Source: Gymnorhina tibicen
Lineage: Eukaryota > Chordata > Aves > Passeriformes > Artamidae
DNA: 64,000 bases
Assembly: GCA_013399875.1 (NCBI GenBank)
Contig: VXAZ01005707.1
Span: 449,387 to 513,386, forward strand
Direction: 5' to 3'
Below, piece by piece: positions 14,050 through 25,043 of the stretch. The first letter of the stretch is position 1; every line of letters starts with the position of its first letter. The position numbers and the translations under genes are program-made. The notes beneath the pieces were generated by a model. It searched no databases and was not told where the DNA came from. It worked only from the letters and a program-made list of their open reading frames with translations.

Positions 14050-14680
14050 GTGCTGGAGAAGCAAAACTTTTCTGCTTAATGATAGGCCTTGTCACTTCAA
14101 ACAAAAGGGTGTAGCCAATTTAAGCCCTGAAGGTGCTTTCTTGATTGTTTAGTCACAGCCATTCCATATTACTGTATTAATTTCCATATTATTTTAAGAC
14201 CTGGATCATTCCTTTGAAAGTTTTTACAAGAGCCATTTTCAAAGCACTAAAGATCTCACCATCCATCCACTGAAGGTGATGTCCAAGTTTCTTGAGGATT
14301 TGGAACAGGCACAAAATAAAATAAAATCAGAGTTTCTTTCCAGAGCCATTAATAGACAGTTTCATTGTTTATTTTATACTAATTAATCCAGTCACAATAT
14401 AATGCAAAAAATCAATTTGTCAGATTGTGTAAAAGCCTGTGTAATATTTACTAATTTGGTTTTATACTTCAGTTATTTTTTATAGTGTAGGAATGCCACT
14501 TCAAATGAGTAAATAACATTGAAGATGGAATGGCATTTTTGGCTATCATTAAATGCATTTAAAATTTTATTAAAAATATCAAATCTTATAATTAAATATT
14601 CCACATGAAGTTTAATTTTACATAATATTACATATGGCAAATTAAATGCATGTTTTCCAATTTAAGTAACTGTGCCTTTT
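14050..14680. promoter_or_regulatory. Possible conserved non-coding block (homeodomain-type motifs)
   Basis: This unique A+T-rich block has many homeodomain-like cores, including CTAATTAATCC at 14380-14390 and several ATTAAAT/TTTAATT groups after 14540. It has no transposon homology and no open frame of note. Such composition is typical of vertebrate conserved non-coding elements, but ordinary A+T-rich DNA also contains these motifs by chance, so the call is a guess from texture. An alignment to chicken and mammalian genomes would settle it. Confidence 0.2.
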
Positions 14681-17600
14681 TTAGGAGACATTTGCACCTA
14701 GATGTTGTTTAGTATTAAAGAATAAAGGTATGAAATAGCCTGCAACTATGGTGATATTTAAAAGTGCTTTCTGGTTTTTTTTAATTTTTATTCTTGCGTT
14801 TTAACTTGGAGTGTCTGTGCCTGTTCTTATGCATTAAAGATTCCTGAAAATGTTAATGGAAGAAAGTTTTTAGTCTCAGTCATCCCACAGGTCAAAAGTT
14901 TATGAACTGGCCTGGATGTTTTTTGAAATGGCCAAGCTGCAAATGTTCTCAGTGATATCCACATTTAAAAGAAATAGCAGTAAAAAGGGGTGTTTATGGT
15001 TCACTGTTTTTCTGCAAATTAAAGGAAACTGCATTGCTTATAGTCTGAACTGATGTAAAAGGTACTATTTTCAGGATATACATATTTTCTAATTTCTAGT
15101 TTCTAGTTGGTGCTCTACAAATCCAGATGGAAGCTACTAAACAGAAGAAGTGAAAAAGGAAGAGAAGGCAATTTAGGCTCTTCCAGTCCTGTGGCCATTA
15201 AAAGGGATGATACTAAGAGCAAGTGGGTCAGTGTGAATAAAACATGCAAGACTGCTATAACCCACTGCAATAGCAGTTTGGATAGGATGTGAAACCTCGA
15301 AACCTGAGATAAACTGAGCAATAAGAGCAAAGCCGAAATGCAGGGAAATTGCTTAGGCCAGCCAGTATGCTACTGGGTCTTATCTCTTCATCTTGCATCA
15401 GGGATAAAAACTCCAATGGATCTTAGTCCCTGAGCCCTTTTTTGACAGTGAAAGTTCCATAAGAAAACCGAATGGAATTGCTCAGTTACTGCAGTTTCTT
15501 AGGAAATAACATGGCAGCTGGAAAATTGGTTATTGCAGTTAGTGATTGTATTCAGCTCACGTGTTCCAGGTGCTTGAAACCTCTACCACTATCAGTTGGA
15601 AAGCCACCAAAGTGTGTGTGCTACACTCATATCCTGGTGAAGATACTAGAATTTCTCAAACCACCAAAGAAATACCTGGTGCATATGAACACAGTGGTAG
15701 CAACTGAACTGGGCATGGAGGAGGTGCGCAACCTCATAACATGGTGAATATTGTTGCTTCAGTTTGTGTGAAGCCTCATCAAGAGAAACAGTGTGAGAGA
15801 AGGCCATCAATCAACATCAAGACTTTAATACTTGATGGATTGAGCAGTAGCAGTTTAAAATGTAAAATTACGGCTCATTTTCAAGCTGCTGCTAATTGTA
15901 AATCAAACTCTGAAGTGTTCTGTTGGAACTGTAACTGTGGATGAGCATCATTATTGTTTTCAATTTGCCACTTTCATTTTGATTGGAAAATATATCATAA
16001 AGCTTTGATTTTTAATTTATTTTTATTACCAAATGTTTATTATCATGCTCGTCATTTTGACTTGAGCATCCTGGGAGAGAATTTTATTTTTAATGGTTAT
16101 TCAGTAAAAAAGATTAAATCAACCTTAAGAGTGTATTTTACTTAATTTCAATTATGATTTAGTGCTCAGAATATATTTATAAAGATATGCATGATTATAA
16201 GAATCATTAGAAATTATGTTACCTAGGAAATTACTTAGTGAACCTTTTCTTCAATACATATTTGCTTTAAAATATTACCAAATGGGGGCCAGAGGGTCCA
16301 AATGTGAGAAGACTCAATTAAGTAGGAACTTTTCTGAAGAACAATGCAAATATTGTGAGCACTATTTTTAAAAATACCTGCAAACTAAGACCACTCTTTA
16401 ATGAAACTTAGGCTTCAAGGAACAACAAGCTGTGATCTCCGAAGGAATGAGAATTACACTTTTCAGGCATTGGTGAGTAATGCTGTAATGTTGATCATCA
16501 TTTTTAGCCACTCAAAAAAAGCCACTATTAGCTTAAATAGGTTGAACCTCTGCTATGCTGAAAGGTATTGGAATGTGTCTGAATGACACCTTGTTGACTT
16601 TAAGCAATATTGTATTTTAAGCACATAGGCTGGTATTTAACACCCTATTGAGAACTTATGGCTCATGGACAAATTTGAGAAGTTTGAAGTTTGAAAAAGA
16701 AAGCGATTTTAAGTCCAGAAATTAGTTTTTTCTGATTTTTTTTTCTAAGATTGAGAAGGAGAAGAAGAGAAGAAAATGCATAGCAGAAAATTCAATAGTA
16801 GGCAGTGGTTTTGAGCCAGTGAAAGAGAATATAACCATTTTTAGGTACTTTATTGCTTCCTTAAGTTCTGCTGACACTTGTAATATTTTATGAAGGTGTG
16901 TTTGAGCACATGATTATGATCCCAGTTTACTGTTGGCATAAAATTTGGGCTGAAAAGGTGTTAATGATTAGTCAACAGTTGATATATACATACAGTTGCT
17001 TTTATTTTTAAGCATCACACCCTTGACAACCCCTTAAGTTAGTGCACTGTGAAAAGACCCAACTAAATAAATGAACATTTCTTTCAGATAGTTTTCAAGG
17101 GACCTGCTGTTTGCAGCTATTATGTAGAGTACTGAAATAATTTAGTCAGTGTGGAAAGGTATCAACACGGCAGCCACATCCAGCAATTTTGCTGGATGTC
17201 TGTATGACTTCAGTGTTTCCTGGCAGATGAAGAGGCTTCGTCATGAGTAACATAACCAGTGACAAAACTTTTATCTGAAGGACAGGTATTTGATAATGTG
17301 AACAGAAACCAAAATAAGCTGTGGCAAATATGGTACCTGCATATCCTGAAAAGACCAAGGGTCAGTGTTTCAAGAAGTGGAAAAGCCCAAGAGTTTTGCG
17401 TCTGACCCAAAATGTGCTGGAGGTTTTCCTTCTAAGCACAGACATTTCAAAATGAAAGTGCTAGCTGAGCCTGGGTTATACAGTACTTAAATTACATCTC
17501 TGCTCAATATTTTATTGTGCAAACTCATGAACGATTTGTTTTACATGTTATTTTCCTTGTGGTGCTTTTAAAAGGGTACTCTGTATAATCTCTTATTTCA

Positions 17601-18219
17601 TGGTTTATTTTAACATTAGCTGGACAGATCTGCTAGGTGTCATCAAGCTCTCTGTTCAGCTCTCAGCAATATCACCCATCATTTTCATAAACAGATCAAA
17701 GATCCTCTGAATATTATTCCATCCTGTTGAGGAACTTCACTGCTGCAGAAGTTAAAGACATTCCTCTTATAGGCAAGTATCTTCATATTTATTTTTTTTT
17801 CCCCTAGAGTGATTTTTTCTAATTTCAGAAGTATTTCTTCCTCCTCATGTTTCAGTCTCCCAAATTATTTATGAAGGACAAATATATGCCTTTACAGACT
17901 CTGTTTGGAAAGGGAAACATAATTTTAAAAACCCATATATTTTTTTCATATCAGCATTGTTATTTTAGGCCTGAGTTTTATGAACCTCTATTGACATAGC
18001 TGTGCTGAATACTTAAAGGTAGGTTGCAGGTCTGTGCAACTCAAGGAACATCCTAAACCCAGTCATTCAATATGCAGGTAAGCCTGTGATGAAACAAACT
18101 TTTGGTGACAGAATTTAAAGCATTTTGACAACTTTGGTAACACAATAGTTGTTCTGTGTGATTTGAACTTTGTGTCATATGGATTGAAATAACTGTTCCA
18201 CATGTTTCCATCTGGTGGT
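14681..18219. other. Unique sequence, no gene recognised
   Basis: No exon or transposon recognised. 15790-16150 has the same A+T-rich, motif-dense texture as the block before it. A perfect hairpin (ACATCCAGCAA, 2-base centre, TTGCTGGATGT) lies at 17176-17199. A minus-strand open stretch ending near 17355 begins after a good acceptor-like GGTCTTTTCAG, but no matching donor was found. Confidence 0.5.
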
Positions 18220-19320
18220 TCCTCTTTGTCTGTCCTTTGACTGAAACAGAACTGACTGTAAAAGTGTTTGCAGTTCCTTTCAGGGTATGGCTTGATCTGC
18301 GGCTTGTAATTATTACGGTCAATGACAGGATTCTTTATGCTATGGCTCGTGGAGTTAACCTCTACATTAGGATGGGTGAGATTCTGTCACAAAGAAATTA
18401 TTTTCTATTTAAGTGTTCTGAGTCATATCACTGAGATAATACCTTTGTTGTAATACATTGTAATAAGGCTGCTTATGAACAGGTTTGTTGTGAAGTGAAG
18501 CCAAACTCAACAAGTTATCATCGCCTTGTGTTACTTTGTCCTGTGTTTGGAGGAGAACTGAGCAAAGGCACACTAATAGTGCTGTTTGGGGAGGTTTTCT
18601 GTGCTATACCCCTTGATTAGAGGCATATTGTGTGCTCAGCTTAAAAACTTGCTTCCACGCCAATGCCGGTGTGGAGGTGAGAATGTTTTCCATTTTCCAC
18701 ACATGGCTGTGTCTTTGCGTGCTCCCTCTGTGTATTCCCTGTGGCTACCTGTGATTGTATGCCAGATACATGTTAATGACAACTATTGGAAAAGTTTCAG
18801 GATTGTACTTCTCATTTTAATTAAACAGTTGCTGTCATTTTTCACATTGCTAATAAATCACCCGAACTATATTGCTTATGATTGTGGCTGTGCTTGAGAC
18901 ATAAATCCTTTGTTAAGAGATTAGTGAGTCATCTATCCCATGGCCCTCATTGCCACCCATTACACAGTTATATTAAAGCTTTCACCACTACAGATCCTCG
19001 AGTCTTCTACTTTGGGATTGCAGTATGGCCAAGCAGTGTCTGGGGCAGCAGGATGATGGGATAGCAGACAGATGATGCAAGGCAAGTGCTTTTCTGAGCC
19101 TTTTTGTTTTTTATGGAAACTTTGCAGTACAACTGTCAGTCGAGGTGTTTCACCTCAGAGCCAAAAGCTGCACTGGGGGTGTGGATGAACAGTTGAATTG
19201 CTGCGGCCCCCTTGTTCCCACTTTTGCAAACAACGATATTTGCCATGAATTGAGATTGTGCATCACTTGCTAATTAACCTTTGCTGCCATTTCAGAGTCA
19301 CAAGTCCCTTGGCCCACCTG
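18220..19320. promoter_or_regulatory. Possible cluster of conserved non-coding elements
   Basis: A unique 1.1-kb block, richer in CpG than its surroundings, with evenly spaced A+T cores: GTAATTATTAC (18306-18316), TTTAATTAAA (18816-18825) and TAATTAA (19271-19277). Open frames of 65, 103 and 60 codons overlap it, but none has splice sites or a family resemblance, so the conserved look, if real, would not be due to coding. It lies directly upstream of the LTR at 19541. This is inference from composition alone. Confidence 0.22.
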
Positions 19321-19540
19321 AAATAAAAAATTTGAGCTTGTGAAGTAGTTTTACAGGTTGATAGGTAAAAAGTACGTGTGAAATCTGCCTTTAGCCAAAA
19401 ATATGGTGTTTTCTTACAGGTGACATGGGACTTCTGTGCTCCCTTGTGGGAAACACAAGAAAAGGTAGAAAGATTTTTAGGGGTGAGAAATAAAAGCAGG
19501 TTTCAGAGAGAAGGCAGAAGAGTTTAGGATTAGCTTTTGC

Positions 19541-19991
19541 TGTGAAAAACTTCAAGAAGATACAATTATACATTAAGCAAGGACATTAAAACAATGGTTA
19601 GAGTTTCTAGGTTTGGCTGAGATACAGCTTTTAGAGTTGCAAAAATATGTTTAACAAGATAGATAAAGTTAAGCTTAATAATGGAATACTGTGCATTGTT
19701 ATATAAGGTACAAACAAGCAAGTGTTTTGTATAACAGGTGTATGTGCGCTAATGAGGATTGGTTAAGACAGTTGTCTGTAACTTCTAAAAGTATGCTATT
19801 GGCTGGAAAGCTTTTAAGAATGCTTTGTAGTCCAGAAATCTCTGGAATGCCTTCGACAACACGAGCTTGTAACATCTCCTGTGTCTCAACTCTGTATGTG
19901 AGACTGATAAAGTAATAAAAAAGTTCCTGAAGCGTCTGTCCTGGTTCCCCATCCTGTTTGAACCCGCCGACACTCCCTTATTGTCTTCACA
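19541..19991 (+). mobile_element. Solo or truncated retroviral LTR (ERV), plus orientation
   Basis: A 451-bp segment with LTR architecture. It starts TGTGAAAAACTTC and ends GTCTTCACA, giving perfect 6-bp terminal inverted repeats (TGTGAA/TTCACA). A CCAAT-type box in reverse form (ATTGGCTGG, about 19798-19806) is followed by a degenerate TATA-like CTTTTAAGAA. The poly(A) signal AATAAA is at 19914-19919, and a U5-like tail follows (CTGTCCTGGTTCCCCATCC). No primer-binding site follows the right end and no viral genes are present, so it is a solo or broken copy. Flanks do not show a convincing target duplication (TTTTGC on the left, GAGAGC on the right), so the left boundary may be wrong; TGTGGGAAACAC at 19445 is another possible start. 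The length and ends would suit an avian ERVK-like LTR. Confidence 0.6.
19914..19919 (+). promoter_or_regulatory. Poly(A) signal of the LTR
   Basis: AATAAA in the expected place, about 70 bp before the LTR end and downstream of the CCAAT-like box. It supports plus orientation for this LTR. Confidence 0.5.
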
Positions 19992-21239
19992 GAGAGCGCA
20001 TGTAGGATAATGCGTATTATCCACTCTGGTTTAAAGATTAAACTTGTTCTAAATTGTTGCATCAAGACACTTGACTCCCAATCTCCTATTTATAAACTCA
20101 AACTCTCTAAGGAAAAATTAAGTTGTGGTGGACTAAATGCATATGTGAACTGTATCTTGAAAAAAAAACAGTTCCAAAAAGATCAACCCAATTCCTATGA
20201 AATTTCTCTGCAGAGGAAATTGAAATAAAATAGTTAGTTTTCAGAATTATTATGAAAAAAGTAAGAACTTAAGAAAGAGAGACATTTTTATCAATTTATT
20301 TTTTAAAAGCTTTTAAATTGCTGTTACTGTGTCACAAAATAATTTAGTGGGTACTATACCACGCAACTCCCAACACACATTTGAAAGAGAAAAGAGAGGT
20401 GAAAGCTGATGGTATCCAAGCAAAGTGAAGTGCAGGACAGTTTGGCTTAACAGTAGCCTCTAAGAACAGCTCTTCTTAATAGCCTATCAACATTTCTTAT
20501 ATGCATAAATATACAGAGAGCATGTGTAAACATGGAACTCAATGACCTCTTTAGCAGGTTTCAAGGTTTTCCTTAAAAGATTGAAAATGTATGCAAAACC
20601 CTGTATATATTGAGCTAAATTCTGTTAAATCAGAGATTAAAAATCCTTTTTTTTTTCTGGTTGCCTGGAAGAAGAGCTTGAAAGGAAATCTGCAGGTACA
20701 AAGAGCAGATGTACAAAGGTTATGTACCAGAAGAAAGGAAGTCCTCTTCTTACTACTACAAATATAACTTTTTCCTGTTAAGCATCAAATTAAGGTAAGA
20801 CTTATTTTTATAATCTTCAGTTTCTCTTAAAGTCTGTGGCAGTCATCAAATAATTCTTGTTGATACCCATTTTAAAATATCAAGCATAAATTTGTGATTT
20901 GGACTTAATTCATTACACTAACAAGTATACTTAGTCTTTGGATTAATGCTGTGGTCAAACAGGAGTAGAAAAACACAACAGCTTTAAATAAAAGTTACTA
21001 AAAATGTTAGAATGCTTCTTCCTTCTACATCTTACTAGTAAAAAAAGGCAGTGTAAGCCAAAATATTCTTCATTGAAGCTATTCATGTCCTCAGTCCAGA
21101 TTAAAGAAATGCAACAAATTAGGTAAAAATCTTGAGGTGAAAAAAAGGCATTACAAGAAAGTATTGTTGAGTTCAGTGTTTACACATGCTCTCCACATAT
21201 TTATGCATGTAAGAAATGTTGATAGACCATTAAGAATAT
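19992..21239. other. Unique sequence between LTR and assembly gap
   Basis: No gene or repeat recognised. A+T-rich, with an A run at 20160 and T runs near 20290 and 20648. It ends at the run of N. Confidence 0.5.
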
Positions 21240-21768
21240 NNNNNNNNNNNNNNNNNNNNNNNNNNNNNNNNNNNNNNNNNNNNNNNNNNNNNNNNNNNNN
21301 NNNNNNNNNNNNNNNNNNNNNNNNNNNNNNNNNNNNNNNNNNNNNNNNNNNNNNNNNNNNNNNNNNNNNNNNNNNNNNNNNNNNNNNNNNNNNNNNNNNN
21401 NNNNNNNNNNNNNNNNNNNNNNNNNNNNNNNNNNNNNNNNNNNNNNNNNNNNNNNNNNNNNNNNNNNNNNNNNNNNNNNNNNNNNNNNNNNNNNNNNNNN
21501 NNNNNNNNNNNNNNNNNNNNNNNNNNNNNNNNNNNNNNNNNNNNNNNNNNNNNNNNNNNNNNNNNNNNNNNNNNNNNNNNNNNNNNNNNNNNNNNNNNNN
21601 NNNNNNNNNNNNNNNNNNNNNNNNNNNNNNNNNNNNNNNNNNNNNNNNNNNNNNNNNNNNNNNNNNNNNNNNNNNNNNNNNNNNNNNNNNNNNNNNNNNN
21701 NNNNNNNNNNNNNNNNNNNNNNNNNNNNNNNNNNNNNNNNNNNNNNNNNNNNNNNNNNNNNNNNNNNN
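21240..21768. other. Assembly gap (529 N)
   Basis: All bases are N. Open frames that appear to cross it are artefacts of undetermined codons. The right edge opens with a 20-base CR1 match (see next entry), so the missing sequence probably includes a CR1 copy that was hard to assemble. Confidence 0.99.
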
Positions 21769-21788
21769 TGGACAAGCTGTCAAACTGT
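21769..21788 (+). mobile_element. CR1 ORF2 remnant at gap edge
   Basis: These 20 bases (TGGACAAGCTGTCAAACTGT) are identical to 24296-24315, which lies inside an unmistakable CR1 ORF2 segment. After them the sequence changes to an AT microsatellite (ATATATATATGAG). The match is too long to be chance in a window this size. It is either the tail of a CR1 hidden in the gap or a gap-edge misassembly. Confidence 0.5.
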
Positions 21789-22690
21789 ATATATATATGA
21801 GAACACTTATGTAAGGGTATCTAGGAACTGAGACACTACCATTGTTGTAAAGCCACATGACAACACCAGAGCTCCACAAGCCAGAAAATGCATCCCAATT
21901 TAAATAGGCAAGTTCTGTGCAAAAAACTGCCACCAAAGCAAAATGAAAAGTCCTGAGTCAAGAAACATTATGAGATCTGCAGTTCCATGAAAAAGATGCA
22001 GGAAGACATGATGTATTAGGTAGCAGAACTTCAGGCCTGATAAGGAGAAATAATAATTGAATCTCTCAATAGATGCAGCAGCTCCTTCCCTCAAAAAATA
22101 GAAAAATAAAAATATTTAGAGCTATCCAGGTAAGTTGCTCAACTTCTTCACACAGTATTGCTCCAGAAAAGCTAGCTACACCTTAGACTGATTTGTGCAA
22201 GGTCATTTTCACCAATTTCAAATCTTCTGGTGTGTGACTCCACCAACTCTCCCGTTGGGGAGATTTTAAAAAACCAATACACTAAGTATTCTGCTCTACT
22301 ACAGTCTGTTCTTGAGAAAACTTAGCCTAATAAATATGCAAGAAAATAGACAGCAATATGGAGATCTGATAGAGAAGTAACAGATGAAATGCAGTCTGCC
22401 AATGCTTGGATATTGGTCAAAATGCTAGTAGAGATAGAGCCATGCATCCGGTGAAACAACCTGCAGCTCATCTACTTTTTTATTTTATTAGAAACATTAT
22501 CAGAGTGTGACTCCTAAAGAGGGAGAACATTATTGATCTGCTCTAAGTAATGACTTTGCTGAGGATCATCTAGCAAAAATACATATAGTCCCTTAGCTGT
22601 TCTACACAGACATTACATACAAGAGGTGGCACACCTGGAAATAATATTTTTCAGTCAGTTTGATGGGATACCAGACTGCTATGTGTTTAT
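21789..22690. other. Unique sequence, no gene recognised
   Basis: No exon or transposon seen. It opens with a short AT repeat and is otherwise plain A+T-rich DNA. Confidence 0.5.
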
Positions 22691-23060
22691 GAAAATGTTT
22701 AATATGCTCAAGTGCCGTTGATTTGGGAGTAAAAATCAACTCTCTGGTGTTTTGTGCAGTCTGAAATAAGACCTTAAAAGCTGAACGGAGTAAAGAGATT
22801 GATGGCTATTGACTCGCTGGTGTCTCCTAATATGTGCAATTAAGGAGGTCACAATAAGGGACAACTGCAAGAGGTCATAGCCTTTGCTGAATTCACAGAG
22901 GGCTGTGACCAGGTCACTGTGCAGGGCCATTTTAAAGTAGAATTCTGTCACAAAAATGAGGTCTAATTCAAAACCGTTAATTGATGCTATTAACTTGAAA
23001 ATTAAGAATATGTCAGATTGCAGAGAAAAGTGAGCACAATGCAAACACAGCCAAGGAATT
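22691..23060. promoter_or_regulatory. Possible conserved non-coding element
   Basis: A unique block whose sequence looks constrained: GCAATTAAGG (22836-22845) and CCGTTAATTG (22975-22984) sit among balanced, non-repetitive sequence with a few CpGs. A 102-codon minus-strand open frame (22736-23044) covers most of it. That frame has an acceptor-like TTTTTGTGACAG inside but no good donor, and its product matches no family I recognise. An enhancer-like element is the simpler reading. Cross-species alignment would decide between coding and non-coding constraint. Confidence 0.25.
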
Positions 23061-24199
23061 CTTAGGTGTTTTTAGAAAAGCTTCATAGCCTAGAATAAAT
23101 ATAAGCTTTAGGGGAATAAAGATAAATTTCTAGTGGGAAATGCTTGTACATGGAAGATACTCTAGCTGCATGAAGAAGTTGTGTAGATTTGGGAAAAAAA
23201 CAAGATAAAAATTTGATCCTTCAAGAGAAACTTGCCTTTAGAAAGGGCAGATTTTATGCCATCAGGAGGCATTTGCAGGCCATTGTAGCTACAATTTCAC
23301 CTACAGATATTCCAGGTGGCAGGGCTTTATAAATCAATTTGAAGAACTCCTTTCTATTTCAGAACATACTTGAACCATAACTTCAGTGGCAATGATCTGC
23401 TTATATCAATTACAGACACAGAGAAGTGAAATCTATTGCTACACCAAAGCATCAGTAAAAACACGTTGTGGATTCAGTGTATGTGGCCCTCAGCTTATAA
23501 ACTAAGTGAATCTTCAAAAATTTGAAATGGGAGAGATGGAAATAAAAACAAAATTAATTTATTTCCACAAAAAGACCCTTCTTCTTGGATATCTCTTTAT
23601 TCAAATGTGAAAATGTGGCGTTGACACAGATACTTGCTAGAACTTTCAAAGGCCAAACACTTGGGGTTTTTTTCAAGCTGATTAACTCTGATATCTTAGA
23701 GAAGCAATGTAAAACTTTAGCCTTTAAGACAACATGTGCTTCCAAAAATAGCCTCTGATATGCTTATCCCTTTTTCTTGCAATACTTTCTCTTGAAATAA
23801 AAATCTTCCTGGAAAACTTACAGTAAGTTTCCAATCAGTATGGCATTGGTCAAAACGCCTCTCTGGTTTCCAAGCAGATGTTTGGTTTGCCATGCTAGTA
23901 GGTGTTATTTTATCTACTGCTCCGTATCAGCAGTGTTTTGATATGATATATGATGCTGTATTTTTGATGCGACCCCTCTCTATTTGAAGATTCTTCTTTT
24001 TCCTAGAATATATTTTTTCATGAGATGGTCTTCATGAAATCTCTGTAGTTATATAAAAGATAATATTTTTGTCTGAGGAGCATGTTGAAATACATCCAAA
24101 ACCTCAAAAATTCAAATAATTTGCCGTTTCTCAGCAATGTGTGTTGTAATTGTACCTCTGTCCTGACTACCTCAGCAATTCCATACTGATAGTGTTGTG
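23061..24199. other. Unique sequence upstream of the nested CR1 block
   Basis: No gene or transposon recognised; A+T-rich, with only short open frames. Confidence 0.5.
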
Positions 24200-24460
24200 T
24201 AATGGTTCCCAGCCAGTGGATGAAAGGAAGGTCGTGGGTATATTTTTCAGGATTTTAGCAAGGTTTTTCATGCTTGTGTTGCTCACAGCATCATCTGGAC
24301 AAGCTGTCAAACTGTGGGATGAGTTCGTTCACGGTGCACTGGGTGGAGAAGTTGCTAAGGGAAAGAACTCAAAGGCTTGTAGTGAATGGCCTACACTGAC
24401 TGGTGACCAGTCACCAGCCATGCTCCTCAGTGTTCAGTTCTAGGGCCGGTCCTGTTAAAT
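24200..24460 (+). mobile_element. CR1 LINE (sense), ORF2 segment left of nested insertion
   Basis: This is the 5' part of the outer CR1 in the nest. It reads as reverse-transcriptase-domain ORF2 in sense: GGAAGGTCGTGGGTATATT, AGCAAGGTTTTTCATGCT, CACAGCATCATCTGGACAAG, GGTGCACTGGGTGGAGAAG, AGTGAATGGCC, TTCAGTTCTAGGGCCGGTCC, TGTTAAATAT. The copy is frameshifted and carries stops. It breaks off at about 24460 in the conserved TGTTTAATAT motif and resumes at about 25044 with TATATACGAATGACCTGGAT, exactly the continuation expected in CR1. The exact 5' boundary is uncertain by 20-30 bp. It has 5'-truncated, dead-on-arrival structure with no promoter or ORF1. Confidence 0.88.
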
Positions 24461-24461
24461 A

Positions 24462-24543
24462 TAGAATCATAAAATAATTGAAAGGATTGGATTGCAGGGG
24501 ACCTTAAATATCTCTTAGTTCCAACCCTCCTGCCATGGGCGGG
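24462..24543 (-). mobile_element. CR1 LINE (antisense), 3' end part, left of inserted LTR
   Basis: Reverse-oriented CR1 3' terminus: ATAGAATCATAAAATAATTG, then a GGACCTTAAATATCTCTTAG block and TTCCAACCCTCCTGCCATGG, the avian CR1 end read backwards. It was inserted into the sense CR1 at its TTTAATAT site. The element continues at 24879 after the solo LTR. The two halves join cleanly as CCATGGGC + AGGGACACC, the uninterrupted CR1 sequence. Confidence 0.85.
24538..24543. repeat. Target-site duplication, left copy
   Basis: GGCGGG directly precedes the LTR start. It pairs with GGCAGG at 24879-24884, one mismatch in six. The right copy keeps the CR1 sequence, so the left copy carries the mutation. 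Confidence 0.6.
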
Positions 24544-24878
24544 TGTGGTTGTGTACCAGGGACGAGGAAATGGAGCCACATGTATCCAGAAGAAAGTGAA
24601 GTATTTAATTAATTAATTGCCCACTTATATGTGAATCACATAAGGAGATTGGTCAGTGACCTTCCACCTACCTAGGATGATTGGCTAAGGTTTAACAACA
24701 CCCATTTCAATAACATTTCACCAGTGTATCATAAACAAAACTTAGACAAACACCAGGTGTCCAGATAGTTTTACAAAACCATCTTACTGTTTTCATAGCT
24801 TGTGTGAGAAAGGAAAGATTCACACAGAATATTGCAAGAAGCTGGAAAACCTTTCTAACAGCCCTTTCTGTATCCACA
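24544..24878 (-). mobile_element. Solo LTR of an endogenous retrovirus inserted in CR1
   Basis: A 335-bp segment interrupts the antisense CR1. It begins TGTGGTTGTG and ends GTATCCACA, so it has perfect 5-bp terminal inverted repeats (TGTGG/CCACA) and the TG...CA ends of retroviral LTRs. A 6-bp duplication flanks it, the size made by beta-retrovirus-like (ERVK-type) integrases. Read on the minus strand it has a CCAAT box (GCCAATCATCC, at about 24675-24686) about 50 bp upstream of a TATA-like CACATATAAGTG (24622-24633), then an ATTAAA that could act as poly(A) signal. I therefore prefer minus orientation, but the strand is not certain. No internal viral sequence is present, so it arose by recombination between the two LTRs of a provirus. 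The family name cannot be given from sequence alone. Confidence 0.75.
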
Positions 24879-24884
24879 GGCAGG
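24879..24884. repeat. Target-site duplication, right copy
   Basis: GGCAGG follows the LTR end and is also the expected CR1 sequence, so it preserves the pre-insertion site. Confidence 0.6.
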
Positions 24885-25043
24885 GACACCTTCCCACTAG
24901 ACCAGGTTGCTCAATGCACCATACAGCCTGGGCTAGAACACTTCCAGGGAACATCCATAGCTTCTCTGGGCAATTTGTTCCAGTGCTTCATTACCCTCAC
25001 AGTGAAGAATTTCCTCTGTATATCACAAAGAATTTCTTCCAGA
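24879..25043 (-). mobile_element. CR1 LINE (antisense), remainder right of inserted LTR
   Basis: Continuation of the antisense CR1: GGCAGGGACACCTTCCCACT, AGACCAGGTTGCTCAATG, AACACTTCCAGGGAACATCC, TAGCTTCTCTGGGCAATTTG, TTCCAGTGCTTCATTACCCT, CACAGTGAAGAATTTCCTC. It stops at about 25043 where the sense CR1 resumes. The whole antisense insertion was therefore only about 245 bp of CR1 3' end before the LTR entered it. Confidence 0.88.

Noticed and set aside
17146..17358. Minus-strand frame after an acceptor-like GGTCTTTTCAG
   Set aside because: No suitable donor follows in frame and the product resembles nothing known.
21137..21936. Long open frames across the gap
   Set aside because: They consist mostly of undetermined codons from N.
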